From positions 2,728,001-2,792,000 of the forward strand of contig JMMB01000007.1 in the NCBI GenBank assembly GCA_000686145.1: a stretch of DNA of 64,000 nucleotides, written 5' to 3'. Source of the DNA: Peptostreptococcaceae bacterium VA2. Lineage in GTDB: Bacteria; Bacillota; Clostridia; Peptostreptococcales; Peptostreptococcaceae. The number at the start of each line of letters is the position of its first letter. The stretch's first letter is position 1. The notes beneath the pieces are model-generated. The model made no database searches and was not told the DNA's origin. It saw nothing but the letters and a program-made list of their open reading frames with translations. Positions 26,065-36,800 of this stretch are shown here, piece by piece. Both the position numbers and the translations under genes were made by a program.

Positions 26065-27439
26065 AAATTATTTTCTTCAATACACTTGACCCAAGTGGTA
26101 ATTTTAACTCCCCAACTGTCATGTTTTCTTGTAATGGTATGTAAATTTTCACTATAAATTCGTTTTCTAAATCTTTAAATTCTAATTCACCATCATACTT
26201 TTTAAGTGAATTTTTTACACTTTCTATCCCGATACCGTGAAATTCTTTGTCTTTTTTAGTTGTTATAAGTTTATTTTTCTTTACAACTACTTTATCTATT
26301 TTACTATTTTCACATTTAATAACAAAGTATTTTTTAACAATAGTACCTCTAATCTTGATACTTTTACTTATATTAACATCACTTATTTTATTGCAAGCTT
26401 CTATTGCATTATCTAATATATTAGAAAATATACTACACACATCTATCATCTCTATAAAATCACATTTTGAGAAATTCATATCACAAAATAGATGGATATT
26501 GTTATTTTCACATATGAATTTTTTCTCATTTAATACAATGTCTAAAATCATATTCCCTGTATTAAACATGCTATTATAATCCTTGATATCTTTGTTTATA
26601 CTTTCTATGTATGCATCAGTTGTATGTTTACTTTCACATATATTTTTCATACATATCATATGGTTGTTTATATCATGGTATAGCCTTTTAACTTTATTTT
26701 GAGATTCCTGCAACCCTAAGTAGTAATTATACTGCATATTCATCTTTTCTTTTATAACTTTGTTTTCAGCTTTTATATTTACATCTTTTATTATTTTTTT
26801 AACTACTAATATTAACGCTATATTACAAACTATCATTATCCAAGGCAACATAACATTAATTATAGTACCACCTATATTTAAAAATTGATTATTAGAATAA
26901 AAAACACTTTTTCCAACCATTAGTGTAAAAATAATAGTAATTAAATTCCCAATTATGGCAACCGCTATAAATATATAATATAGTTTATGTGATTCTATGT
27001 TCTTAAATTTCCTTATAACTTTTGTTAACATAACTAAAAACACAGTGCTTAATATGAATGTCTTTACATCTAAATAGCCAGCGTCATAGTCTTTTTCAAA
27101 ACCTAATGTTACCCAATATAAGCTATAATTTATAATATCATAAAGATACATATATGCTGATGTGTACATTATATTTTCAAACCAGTTTACATTGTAAACA
27201 ATATTACAATACATGGCTAACATACCTATAATACAAATTTCTTTGCTAAAAGTAAAAACATAACCTTGTTGTACATCTATGATTACTAAAATAATAATTG
27301 TTGTAGATAATAATATATTTTTAAACAAATTACTTTTATCTGATTCTTTAAATTCCTTAACTATTATATTGAAAGCTATACACAGTACTATTATCGATGC
27401 TATACTAGTAATTTGAAAAATAACTTCAGTATCTATCAT
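26063..27439 (-). CDS. Sensor histidine kinase, AgrC-like (HPK10, GHKL)
   Basis: A 458-residue membrane kinase. About six helices fill residues 1-215, with no large outside loop, suggesting that it senses a peptide or a membrane state. A short coil leads to the phosphorylation site RLYHDINNH (His about 255), the HDxxNH form of the AgrC/HPK10 group. Then come the N-box FSNILDNAIEAC and the G-box HGIGIESVK of the ATPase domain. It overlaps the upstream regulator gene by four bases (ATGA). It probably governs the ABC modules downstream. A decayed second copy of its end lies at 22457-22590. Confidence 0.9.
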   Translation of the reverse strand: MIDTEVIFQITSIASIIVLCIAFNIIVKEFKESDKSNLFKNILLSTTIIILVIIDVQQGYVFTFSKEICIIGMLAMYCNIVYNVNWFENIMYTSAYMYLYDIINYSLYWVTLGFEKDYDAGYLDVKTFILSTVFLVMLTKVIRKFKNIESHKLYYIFIAVAIIGNLITIIFTLMVGKSVFYSNNQFLNIGGTIINVMLPWIMIVCNIALILVVKKIIKDVNIKAENKVIKEKMNMQYNYYLGLQESQNKVKRLYHDINNHMICMKNICESKHTTDAYIESINKDIKDYNSMFNTGNMILDIVLNEKKFICENNNIHLFCDMNFSKCDFIEMIDVCSIFSNILDNAIEACNKISDVNISKSIKIRGTIVKKYFVIKCENSKIDKVVVKKNKLITTKKDKEFHGIGIESVKNSLKKYDGELEFKDLENEFIVKIYIPLQENMTVGELKLPLGSSVLKKII

Positions 27440-28143
27440 ATTACTTCACCTAGTATGTTTAAAAATTCAGCTTTGAATTCTTTAAACCTGTGCCTACTAA
27501 CACTAACTTCATCCCCATTTTCAAGTATAGCTACATATTGCTTTATATTTTCAATATAATTAAGGTTAACTAAAAAGCTTTTATGACATCTGAAAAATTT
27601 ATAATTGCTTAGTTCTTTTTCTATTTTTTCTAAACTCATTTTCACTTCATAGTCTCTTTCTACTGTGTGTACAACCATATCTTTTTTTTGAACTTCAACA
27701 TAAGTTATATTATTTATGTCTATTTTATATATTTCACCTTTTCCTTCTATTATTAAATATTTGTCCTTCTTATTTTGTATTTCTTCTATACAAGCTAGTA
27801 TATGTGTTTGAAGTTCTTCAAATTTTATCGGTTTTAATAAATATCTATAAGCCCTAACCTCATAACCTTCTTGTATATATTCTACTACAGAAGTTGTAAA
27901 TATTATTTCAACACTACTTTTGTCAATTTTTCTTATTTTCCTAGCTACATCCATTCCATTAATCTTGTCCATCTGTATGTCTAATAAAAATATATCTATG
28001 TCTTTTGGATAATTGTTAATTAATGCTTCCCCACAATTAAACATTAGTATTTTATACTCTATATTATTTAATATTTTTTCTAAAAATTTTTTTATTTGTA
28101 TTTGCTGACTTATTTCATCTTCACATATAGCAATTCTTATCAT
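27436..28143 (-). CDS. LytTR-type response regulator
   Basis: A 235-residue regulator: receiver domain at 1-120 with acidic pair E8/D9, phospho-acceptor Asp55 (IFLLDIQMDKING) and Lys in LLKPIKF; LytTR DNA-binding domain from about 135 to the end (YKIDINNITYVEVQKKDMVVHT, FFRCHKSFLVNLNYI). This AlgR/AgrA/LytR class binds direct repeats upstream of its targets. First gene of the regulator-kinase-transporter group. The ATG at 28143 is preceded by AGGAGGG. Confidence 0.92.
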   Translation of the reverse strand: MIRIAICEDEISQQIQIKKFLEKILNNIEYKILMFNCGEALINNYPKDIDIFLLDIQMDKINGMDVARKIRKIDKSSVEIIFTTSVVEYIQEGYEVRAYRYLLKPIKFEELQTHILACIEEIQNKKDKYLIIEGKGEIYKIDINNITYVEVQKKDMVVHTVERDYEVKMSLEKIEKELSNYKFFRCHKSFLVNLNYIENIKQYVAILENGDEVSVSRHRFKEFKAEFLNILGEVI

Positions 28144-28415
28144 ATGCGCCCTCCTGTTGATCTTTAACTAGTTTATATTAATAATTTAATTATAACATAA
28201 TTATTTTCCATATTTTTCATTTAACTACTGTATAAGTATTTTATATTTTGAAAAATTGTCACGCAAACGTGAAACTAATATTATTTTCAGCATGATTTTT
28301 CATAAATAATGTGTGCTAGAAATCAAATGTTTTATTGAACATAAAAATAGAGCAATAGCCTTTAATACTATTACTCTATTTAATTTAAAATGATTTTTTA
28401 TATTGCTATATAAAT

Positions 28416-28924
28416 CTATATAATTGCTAATCTATTATTTTCATTTCTTTTTATGTACTTTATTGCTTTTATCATAAAAAACAACCCTAATAAAATATAA
28501 ATAATTTTAATTATTATATTGCTTGGAACTGCTATAAATGTAATTAAATTATTTACAATATGAGCAAAAATAGATAGCTTCATAGATTTTGTATAATAAT
28601 AAATAAATCCTAGAATTAATCCGCCTATAAATGCATTAATTCCTTGAGATATATTTAAATGTATAACACCAAATACTATAGTCGAATATATTATAGCTTT
28701 CTTTGGACTATTTTCATATTTATTTAATAAACCCATTAATATTATTCCTCTAAAAAGTAACTCTTCAAATATAGGTGCTTGTATTATTGATTGGAAGTAT
28801 AATATCACCCAAAATTTATTATACTTTGAATTACTGTAAACATAACTATAATAAAAAATGCTTTTAATACTGATATTTTCTTAATTTCAATTTCATTTCT
28901 ATATATTGCTTTTAATGTATCCAT
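28416..28924 (-). pseudogene. Disrupted CPBP-family membrane protease gene
   Basis: Two overlapping pieces. The upstream piece (28924-28805) has AAGGGG and ATG and encodes 39 residues (MDTLKAIYRN...SIINFG) before TGA. The downstream piece (28808-28416, GTG start inside GTGA) encodes 130 residues with the CPBP/Abi motifs EELLFRG, FGVIHLN and AHIVNN. Normal CPBP proteins have around 200 or more residues, with several helices before EELLFRG. Here only about 50 residues precede it, so an internal deletion plus frameshift is the simplest reading. Coupled translation of two short products through the GTGA overlap cannot be excluded. Confidence 0.7.
28473..28519. repeat. 47-base repeat, copy inside the CPBP gene
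   Basis: Matches 29663-29709 with two mismatches. Here it encodes the last CPBP helix (IIIKIIYILLGLFF). Confidence 0.8.
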
Positions 28925-29046
28925 CTATTCCCCTTAATTTTTATATTACTAAAGTGATGTATTATCTGTTAATATATTATATACTAAAATCCTGATTTAC
29001 ACTTAAAATATTAGTTCCATCAAATTCTATATAGTACTCTTTTTCT

Positions 29047-29562
29047 TTATCTATGTATCCAATATCTTTGTGTTGTTCTATTTCCTTCAGTAATTTCATT
29101 TTCTATTTTGCCACCATTATTTATAATAGTTTTTGCTGATGCAATATTATCTTTATCACAAGTAATTAAAATTTCTTTAATCCCTAGCTTTTTACATTCT
29201 TTTAATGCCAATCCTAGCATCTCAGTTGCATAACCTTTCTGCCTTTCGCACTTTCTAACACTATAGCCTATATGACCGCCAAACTTTAATAAATAATCAT
29301 TCAATCTGTGCCTAATATCAATCATTCCGACTAATTTATCATCATTAAAAGCAAGATATGTATTTGCTGGAACTAACCCATCTCTTACAGTTTCCTCTTT
29401 TAAATTGTCTTGATTTGCGTTATACCAATCTTCAAAATTTTCAGCATCACTTAATCCAGCTGAACCATCCATACTATCTCCATTTTCAATAAACTCTTTT
29501 TTATAATCCATAAGATTCTCTTTGTGTTCTATCTTCGGTAAAATTAATTTCAATCTACTCAT
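29047..29562 (-). CDS. GNAT-family N-acetyltransferase
   Basis: A 171-residue acetyltransferase of the single-domain type that uses acetyl-CoA. Acceptor unknown. The core runs from NTYLAFNDDKLVGMIDIRHRLN through the acetyl-CoA loop YSVRKCERQKGYATEMLGLAL (the R-K-G-Y-A set) to ILITCDKDNIASAKTIINNGGKIENE and ends TQRYWIHR, as is typical. ATG 29562 follows GGGAGG. It lies between a broken CPBP gene and a fragment repeated from that gene, so it may have been inserted there. A 40-codon frame (28977-29099) overlaps its 3' end in another register. Confidence 0.88.
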   Translation of the reverse strand: MSRLKLILPKIEHKENLMDYKKEFIENGDSMDGSAGLSDAENFEDWYNANQDNLKEETVRDGLVPANTYLAFNDDKLVGMIDIRHRLNDYLLKFGGHIGYSVRKCERQKGYATEMLGLALKECKKLGIKEILITCDKDNIASAKTIINNGGKIENEITEGNRTTQRYWIHR

Positions 29563-29662
29563 TTGCTACCTCCCAATTTTTTAATTACTTCCCTCTTTTG
29601 ATAATTATACATTTTAATTATAGACTTGGTAATAAATACAGTAAATTAAATAATTCATTCAA

Positions 29663-29709
29663 CATAAAAAATAACCCTAATACAATATAAATAATTTTAA
29701 TTATTATAT
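29663..29709. repeat. 47-base repeat, orphan copy upstream of ferredoxin gene
   Basis: Near-identical to 28473-28519, which codes for a CPBP helix; here the flanks are noncoding. It is best read as the last trace of a second CPBP gene. Confidence 0.75.
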
Positions 29710-29774
29710 GTATACTTAATTATCTTTTATAGATATACTGGTTATAATAAATACTAATTATAGGAGTGATTTTA

Positions 29775-30032
29775 ATGACAACAAATAATACTGCAACACT
29801 AAAAAGCGCTATTGAAATAACTATTTTAAAAGCTTCAAAAGAACAAGGTGTTAAAATAAAATCACTTTGCAAACGTGGAATTTGTGGTTTATGCAAAGTT
29901 AAGGTATTAGAAGGAAATGTATCTGAGATAAATGATAAAGAGAGAAAAAAATTAGGTGAGGAAAATATTAAACAAGGATATAGATTAGCTTGTATGACTA
30001 CTTTATCAGGTAATGTTAAAATAGAAATATAA
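29775..30032 (+). CDS. Small 2Fe-2S ferredoxin-like protein
   Basis: An 85-residue protein with the plant-type cluster motif CKRGICGLC (first three cysteines) and a fourth cysteine in GYRLACMTTL. It would carry one electron to an unknown partner. The start is ATG 29775 with AGGAG eight bases upstream; a GTG nine bases earlier is part of that ribosome site. The N-terminal half before the cluster is short, but the fold's KIKSLCKRG entry is kept. Single gene ended by a terminator. Confidence 0.85.
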   Translation: MTTNNTATLKSAIEITILKASKEQGVKIKSLCKRGICGLCKVKVLEGNVSEINDKERKKLGEENIKQGYRLACMTTLSGNVKIEI

Positions 30033-30045
30033 TTTAATACATAAC

Positions 30046-30091
30046 AAACCTCATTAATGCTATCATTTCTAGCGATAAATTAATGAGGTTT
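30046..30091. terminator. Bidirectional intrinsic terminator
   Basis: AAACCTCATTAAT (30046-30058) pairs with ATTAATGAGGTTT (30079-30091). It ends both the ferredoxin gene and the five-gene recombination operon that stops at 30112. Confidence 0.85.
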
Positions 30092-30111
30092 ATTTTATAA
30101 TTAGTTTAAAT

Positions 30112-33100
30112 TTAGATTGAGATTCCTTCATCTATTCCAAATAGATACACATACTTTTCTTTTACTTCTTTTCCTGTAAGCGATTTAACTACATTAGAAT
30201 ATAAATCTAATTGCTTTTTATATCTATCTATAACTTCTTCTTTGTTTTCTTCATTTACAAAATCAGTTTTATAATCAACTATGACTATCTTTTCATCTTC
30301 CTCAAAGTAAGCATCTATAATACCCCTTAACATAAGACTTTCATCATTATATCTTTCAGTATTGTCTTCTTTGATTAAGTCTTCGTATATATATACATCT
30401 TTCATTTTTATTTGGGCATAAATTGTTTGTTCTCTTTTTACAAACTTTGATTTTAACATTCTTTGACCTAAGTTTGATTTAAAGAATTTATATATCTTAT
30501 AGATGTTTATAATACTTGATTGTTTTTGTGTCATTATATCTTTTTTTACAAAGCTGTTTATTTGTTCTTGTATTTCATCTACACTATTTATTTTATTAAA
30601 ATCAAGTAACTCCATAACTAAATGAACTATAGTACCTTTTTCTGCTCCAGTTATTTTATCTTTATTTTCGTTTTCTTGCATAAATAAAGGCTTTTTTAAA
30701 GTTATCTTATTATTAAATATTTGTTCTGTTAGTTCATTTTCTTCATGAGTGTTTTGGATTTTTTTAATTTCAGTAACTGATATACTAGCAGGTTTTGTAA
30801 CACAGGCTTCATATGGATAACTAAAATCTAATTTATCTTTAATAACATCATAATACTCAGTGTCTGGTCTATTTATATCTATATTTTCTAAAACAGATCC
30901 TATACTTTCTTTTTCTTCATTTTCTTTTTCATCAAGTGCTACATCTTCTTTGTACCATAATTTTGATTTCCATTTTGATGCATGATTATCTATACTATCT
31001 AAGTCTATGTCAGCAAATTCTCTTAGATTTTCTAAATCTCTATGTTTTAAAACTGATGGCATTATCCAATCTAAAAATCCTCTACCTTTTAATATTTTAT
31101 ATTGTGATACAACTTCATTTCCACTTATGCCATTTGACCATGATTTTAGACTTTTTTCTATGTTTCTCGTAGAACCTGTTATTATTAACTTTTCTTTTGG
31201 TCTTGTAAATGCAACGTATAAAACTCTCATTTCTTCAGATAAGTTTTCTATATTTATTTTATTTTTTAACGCTTCTTTAGCTATACTTGGGTAAGATATT
31301 TTTCTATTATAATCTACTACTTGAGGTCCATATCCTAAATTATGATGATATAATATATTCTTTTTAAAATCTTGAGTATTAAAATTTTTACCCATACCCG
31401 AGCATATAACAATGGGAAACTCTAATCCTTTACTTTTGTGTATACTCATTATTCTAACTACGTTGGCATTTTCTCCAAGAGTTTTGGCACTACCCATATC
31501 TGTATTAGATTTTTTAAGTTTACTCACAAAGTTTATAAAGTTAAATATCCCCTTAAAGCTCGTTTCCTCAAATTGCTTTGCTCTTTCAAATAATATTTTT
31601 AGATTAGCTTGTCTTTGTGAACCTCCGGGCAATGCACCTACATAAGCAAAATATCCTGTTTTAGTGTATAAGTACCATAAAAATTCATCAGTACTCATAT
31701 ATAATGATTTTTCTTTAAAGTCTTTTAATTTGTTTATAAACGATAAAGATTTTTTACCTTTTTCATCTTCATGTTCACTAAATATTTCTAATGCTTCATA
31801 AAAGCTTTTTTGATTATCTTCTATTCTTATATCTATTAATTCTTCTGGAGTAAATCCACAAATTGGAGATTTAAGTACTCCCAGCAATGGTATATCTTGC
31901 ATTGGATTATCTATTACTTGAAGTAAGCTCATGATAGTTTTTATTTCTATTGTATCAAAATATCCAATTCCAGTATCTGCATAAGTTGGTATGTTCATAT
32001 TCATAAGCTCATCTGCAAAAACTGGTGCCCAAGCAGATGTTGCTCTTAATAAGATTACTATATCTTTAAATTCTACAGGCCTATAATCATCTAATCTTTT
32101 ATCATACACCTTTTGAATTTTTTTATCTTTTTTATTATTCATTAAATCTTTTATTATATTACCAACCATTCTAGCTTCAAGTTGTATATTGTCTATTTCT
32201 TCGGATTCTTCTTCTGTATTATTTTCAGCTTCTTTTTCCTTACTTTTTTCTTCTGCTTTAGCTTTAGTTTGCATTATATGTATTTCTGAGGGACCACCTA
32301 CAATAGCATTTTCATCATTATTTTCTTTGAAAATTGCTCCTAAATTAAGTCTTTCTTCTTCTGTATAATTAATTTCTCCTATATTTCTGCTCATAGTATT
32401 TTCAAATATATAATTTGCACAATCTACTACTTCAGCTCTACTTCTAAAGTTTTTATATAACATTATTTTTCTATATAATGAGCCTTTTTCATTATCATAG
32501 TCTGCATATTTTTTTAAAAATATTTCTGGTTTTGCTTGTCTGAATCTATATATACTTTGTTTTACATCTCCAACCATAAATCTATTAGGAGTTTTAATTT
32601 TTGCAATTGTACTAAGCAGTACTTCTTGTACTAAGTTACTATCTTGATACTCATCTATAAATATTTCATAAAATTTATCTCTATATGTAAGTGCTATATC
32701 AGATGGTATTGCTTTTCCTTCTTCATCTTTTGATGTCAATATTTCTAATGCAAAATGTTCTATGTCATTAAAATCTATTATTCCTTTTTCCCTTTTTTTG
32801 CTTTGATAAGCTTCTTCAAACTTTATTACAGTTTCTGATATTGATTTTACTACATTGTATAAATATTTAATTTCTTCTTTTATGTCGTCTTTTTCCATAC
32901 TAAATGTTGAGTCTAACATTGATTCTACTGATTTTTTTACTTTTTTTCTTATATCGTCAGCTCTATCTTTTATGTCTTTAATATATGACGGTGCATCTTT
33001 TGGAAGTCTTTTTACTCCCTTTACATAGTTTTCAAATTTTACAGATGTTGCTGCACTAAAAGCTTCATCCCACGAACTATTACATCCATCTAATATTTTT

Positions 33101-33879
33101 ATTACACAACTATAATCGCTTTTGAATTTATCAGTATAAGTTTCAAGTTCTTCAATTCCATTAAGTTCCTCTAAAGCTTTTTTCATACTAACTTCCATAC
33201 CACTTATTTCTATCTTTACAGTATCAAGTATAGCCATTGCCCATATAGATTTAGAAAACTCAAAATCATCATCTATATTAAATTGTTGTGCTGAAAATTC
33301 CAGCCACTCTTTTGGATCAGGGGACGCCATCGCAAAATTATATATACTAAGAATGATATCTTGCAAGTTATTATCGCCTCTTTTTTCTGCATAACTTTCA
33401 ACTAAATTTAAAAATCCTTGGTCTTTATCTAAATAAAGTTGTTCAAATACTTCTTCTACTGCTTCTACTTTTAGTAATGTACACTCTGTACTATCACCTA
33501 TTCTAAAATTAGGATCTAAGTTTATTTTGTGGAAGTTTGATTTTATAACTTCTAAACAAAATGAGTGTATAGTTGTTATGCTTGCTTTGTTTAAAAGCAC
33601 AAGCTGGTTTTGAAGGTGTCTGTTTTCAGGATTTTTATCTAATTCCTTACCTATTGCATCCCCTATTCTTTCTCTCATTTCTGATGATGCTGCGTTTGTA
33701 AATGTAACTACAAGCAACTTATCTATATCAATAGGATTTTCCCTATCCGTTATCATTTGTATAATACGTTCAACTAGTACTGCTGTTTTTCCTGAACCTG
33801 CCGCTGCTGCTACAAGCAAGTTACAGTCTCTACTATCTATAACTGCTTGCTGTTCACTTGTCCATTTAGGAGAACTCAT
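30112..33879 (-). CDS. addA: ATP-dependent helicase/nuclease subunit A
   Basis: A 1255-residue UvrD-type 3'-5' helicase joined to a RecB-type nuclease; with AddB it processes double-strand breaks for RecA. Walker A is AAAGSGKTAVLVE (about 26-38), motif II IFIDEYQDSN, motif III VGDVKQSIYRFRQA, motif V MSIHKSKGLEFPIV, motif VI VLYVAFTRPKEKL. The nuclease motif GIIDAYFEEDEKIVIVDYKTD closes the chain. The start ATG shares one base with the addB stop (TAATG). Last gene of the operon. Confidence 0.97.
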   Translation of the reverse strand: MSSPKWTSEQQAVIDSRDCNLLVAAAAGSGKTAVLVERIIQMITDRENPIDIDKLLVVTFTNAASSEMRERIGDAIGKELDKNPENRHLQNQLVLLNKASITTIHSFCLEVIKSNFHKINLDPNFRIGDSTECTLLKVEAVEEVFEQLYLDKDQGFLNLVESYAEKRGDNNLQDIILSIYNFAMASPDPKEWLEFSAQQFNIDDDFEFSKSIWAMAILDTVKIEISGMEVSMKKALEELNGIEELETYTDKFKSDYSCVIKILDGCNSSWDEAFSAATSVKFENYVKGVKRLPKDAPSYIKDIKDRADDIRKKVKKSVESMLDSTFSMEKDDIKEEIKYLYNVVKSISETVIKFEEAYQSKKREKGIIDFNDIEHFALEILTSKDEEGKAIPSDIALTYRDKFYEIFIDEYQDSNLVQEVLLSTIAKIKTPNRFMVGDVKQSIYRFRQAKPEIFLKKYADYDNEKGSLYRKIMLYKNFRSRAEVVDCANYIFENTMSRNIGEINYTEEERLNLGAIFKENNDENAIVGGPSEIHIMQTKAKAEEKSKEKEAENNTEEESEEIDNIQLEARMVGNIIKDLMNNKKDKKIQKVYDKRLDDYRPVEFKDIVILLRATSAWAPVFADELMNMNIPTYADTGIGYFDTIEIKTIMSLLQVIDNPMQDIPLLGVLKSPICGFTPEELIDIRIEDNQKSFYEALEIFSEHEDEKGKKSLSFINKLKDFKEKSLYMSTDEFLWYLYTKTGYFAYVGALPGGSQRQANLKILFERAKQFEETSFKGIFNFINFVSKLKKSNTDMGSAKTLGENANVVRIMSIHKSKGLEFPIVICSGMGKNFNTQDFKKNILYHHNLGYGPQVVDYNRKISYPSIAKEALKNKINIENLSEEMRVLYVAFTRPKEKLIITGSTRNIEKSLKSWSNGISGNEVVSQYKILKGRGFLDWIMPSVLKHRDLENLREFADIDLDSIDNHASKWKSKLWYKEDVALDEKENEEKESIGSVLENIDINRPDTEYYDVIKDKLDFSYPYEACVTKPASISVTEIKKIQNTHEENELTEQIFNNKITLKKPLFMQENENKDKITGAEKGTIVHLVMELLDFNKINSVDEIQEQINSFVKKDIMTQKQSSIINIYKIYKFFKSNLGQRMLKSKFVKREQTIYAQIKMKDVYIYEDLIKEDNTERYNDESLMLRGIIDAYFEEDEKIVIVDYKTDFVNEENKEEVIDRYKKQLDLYSNVVKSLTGKEVKEKYVYLFGIDEGISI

Positions 33880-36800
33880 TATTTCACCTCTCCTCTCATT
33901 GTATTTATTACTTCATCATCGCTTTTTTTATTTATAATTTTATATTTATTATCTTTTAATGTTGTATCAAACTGACATATTGAAGAATAATTACAGAAGT
34001 CACATGAATTTTTATCTTTATTCTTATATGGCGCTATACTTATATTTCCGCCTAACATATCTTCACATAACTCTTTTATAAGGTTTTTTACATACTTTCT
34101 TATTACTTCAAATTCTTCATTTGTTACACCTTTTGTATGTCTTCCTAACGTACCATCTTTATTTAAATTAGCTGGTATAACTAAAGATGTAGTTCGCTCT
34201 CCACTAGCTAGGGACTTGTCCATTTGCTTTATTATGTTAGAATCTTTAATCAAAAGACCTTGCATCTTTAGATTTTTTAATATTTCTTCTCTTATTTCTT
34301 CGTCTTCTTTATTTTCATCAGCTTTTATTATAGGGTCATCAATTCTAGAATATAATATTGCTGCTGGACTTAAATTTTTAGCATTATCTTTCCCACTTTC
34401 TAGTATTGCATCTAAATAAACTAATAATTGTAATTGAAGTCCATGATATATATCTGTTAAACTTAAATCTTTTTTTCCTGATTTATAGTCAACGATTCTT
34501 ATATATTTACCTTCTTCATTTTCAAATTCATCAATTCTATCAATTTGACCTCTTAAGTTTATTTCTACTCCATTTTGTAAAACTATTTTTATAGGAGGAT
34601 ACTTTCCTTTGCTTCCAAAATCAACTTCATAATCAACTGGGTCAAATGAACCTTGTTTTATTTGTTCACTTATTATACTTATTGCCGATATAAGCATATT
34701 TTTAAGTCTATAAGCAAGATATCTATATCTTTCTGAACTTTGTAATATGTATCCTGGTATTTTAGATACTATTTCATCTACTATTTGAGATACTCTATTT
34801 TGTATATATGTATAATTTATGTCTCTCCAGTCTAAATTGTCTACACTTAACTGTTTTGAGAATTGGTCTAATATATTGTGTATAAATGTTCCTAAGTCTG
34901 GTGCACTAAACTCATATTCTTTTCTTTCTTTTGCTTTTAATCCATACTGAATAAAATACGCGAATGGACACTGAGCATATCTTTCTAATCTAGAAACACT
35001 TAAATTAGTATCGTATAAACTTCTTATTTTTGCTTCTTCTATTCTTTGAACTTGGTTTGTATAGTTTAACCCACTTATAACTTTTTGTGCTATTTCTTTG
35101 TATTCTTCATCATTACAATAATATCTATAAACATCTAACCATATATTGTTTATTTCTTTACCATCATCAAACTCTTTTATTTCACTAATAAGTTCATTAA
35201 AAGTTGGAGATTTCACAGTTATTTTATTAAGTATTTCTTCATCACTTTCAGCATCAACTTCTACTAAATAACTTTTGTTATCTATGTTTGGGAATATTTT
35301 TTTAAGTCTAGACACTATTACAGATGGTCTTAGCGTTTTTCCTTCATGGTCAGAAATAGGATAGCTTACTGTTAAGTTTTCACTTGTTGAAGTAAGTGCT
35401 TTATAAACTAAGTATTGTTCTTCAAATGTTTTAGTTTTACTGTCTATATCTACATCTAAGCCTTTTTTGCCTAAGTTTGATCTATCACTATCACTAAGCA
35501 AACCACTATCTTTTGCTATAAGAGGGAATGTTCCATCTGTCGTTCCTATTAAATAAAGATATTTTGTATTAGCATTTTTCATTCTATCAACGCTACTTAC
35601 AAGTACTTGGTCTATACTTGGAGGTACTAATCCAAGTTCATACTCATCAAATCCTAATCCAATAAGCTTTATAAATTTATCTAAAGCTATTTTTTCTTCT
35701 CCCATTATTTCTACCATTTGGTCAAAAGTTTCTACTACTATATTCCACACTTGAGAATATTGATTCGCTATATCTAATTCACCTTTATCTTTAAAGTTTG
35801 TTATTAAATTTTCTATAGTAGTTGGCATATCTATGTCTATTAAAAATTCGTATATAAATTTACATATGTCCTCTACCTTATTTTTTCCTTTTAAGTTTTC
35901 TTGTAAGCTTATTATAGGTTTTAAAACTTTATCTTTTATTTCATTTACTTTTTCTCTTATAGCTATTTCATGTTCTTTTTCATCACTAACTATATTATGA
36001 TTTATTCTATATTCCCATTTTTCTTCAAACCATTTTTTACCCTTTATTCCATTTGCAAGTACATAATTTTCAAGTAAACTAATTTCTTCATTGCTTATAC
36101 CAATAAGTCCACTTTTTAAATACCTAAACACAGTTTCATAGCTATATCTTCTATTTTTCATTTCTAGTGCAGATATGATAAGTACTATTATAGGATTACT
36201 TTTAGCTTCTCTTTTTTTATCTATAAAGTTTGGAATTCTATATTCATTAAATATTGAGTTTACTAAAAAATCATATTTATTTAAATCTCTAGTAGCTATT
36301 GTTATATCTCTATATCTAACATCTTTATCTCTTACTAAGCTTATTATTTCTTTTGCAATTTCTTCTACTTCAGAATATAAATTATTAAATTCTTTTATTT
36401 TTATATTATTAGTTTGCTCTTCATACACTCTATAAGGATATGAATGATAGTATTTTTCTAAATGTTGAAGTTCTTCACTATTTTTAAATCTTGGTATTAC
36501 ATTGTTATCTAAATTCACTGATGGAAGTAATGATACCCCTTCTTCGTTGCATAACTTAATAAGCTTTTGATAAGTAAATTTAGTTCTTGAAAAAGCATCT
36601 GTTTTGCTATATGTAATGTTACTTGGGTGATCTACTGTTAGTGATATATGTACTTCTTTAGCTTTATGAAAAATTGATTTTAATGCTCTGTACTGATTTG
36701 GTGTAAAACCTGTATATTCATCAATATAGATATATGCATCATTAAAATAATCACATATGTCTAATTTATCAGCTAGCGATTTTAGCATATCTTGAGAATC

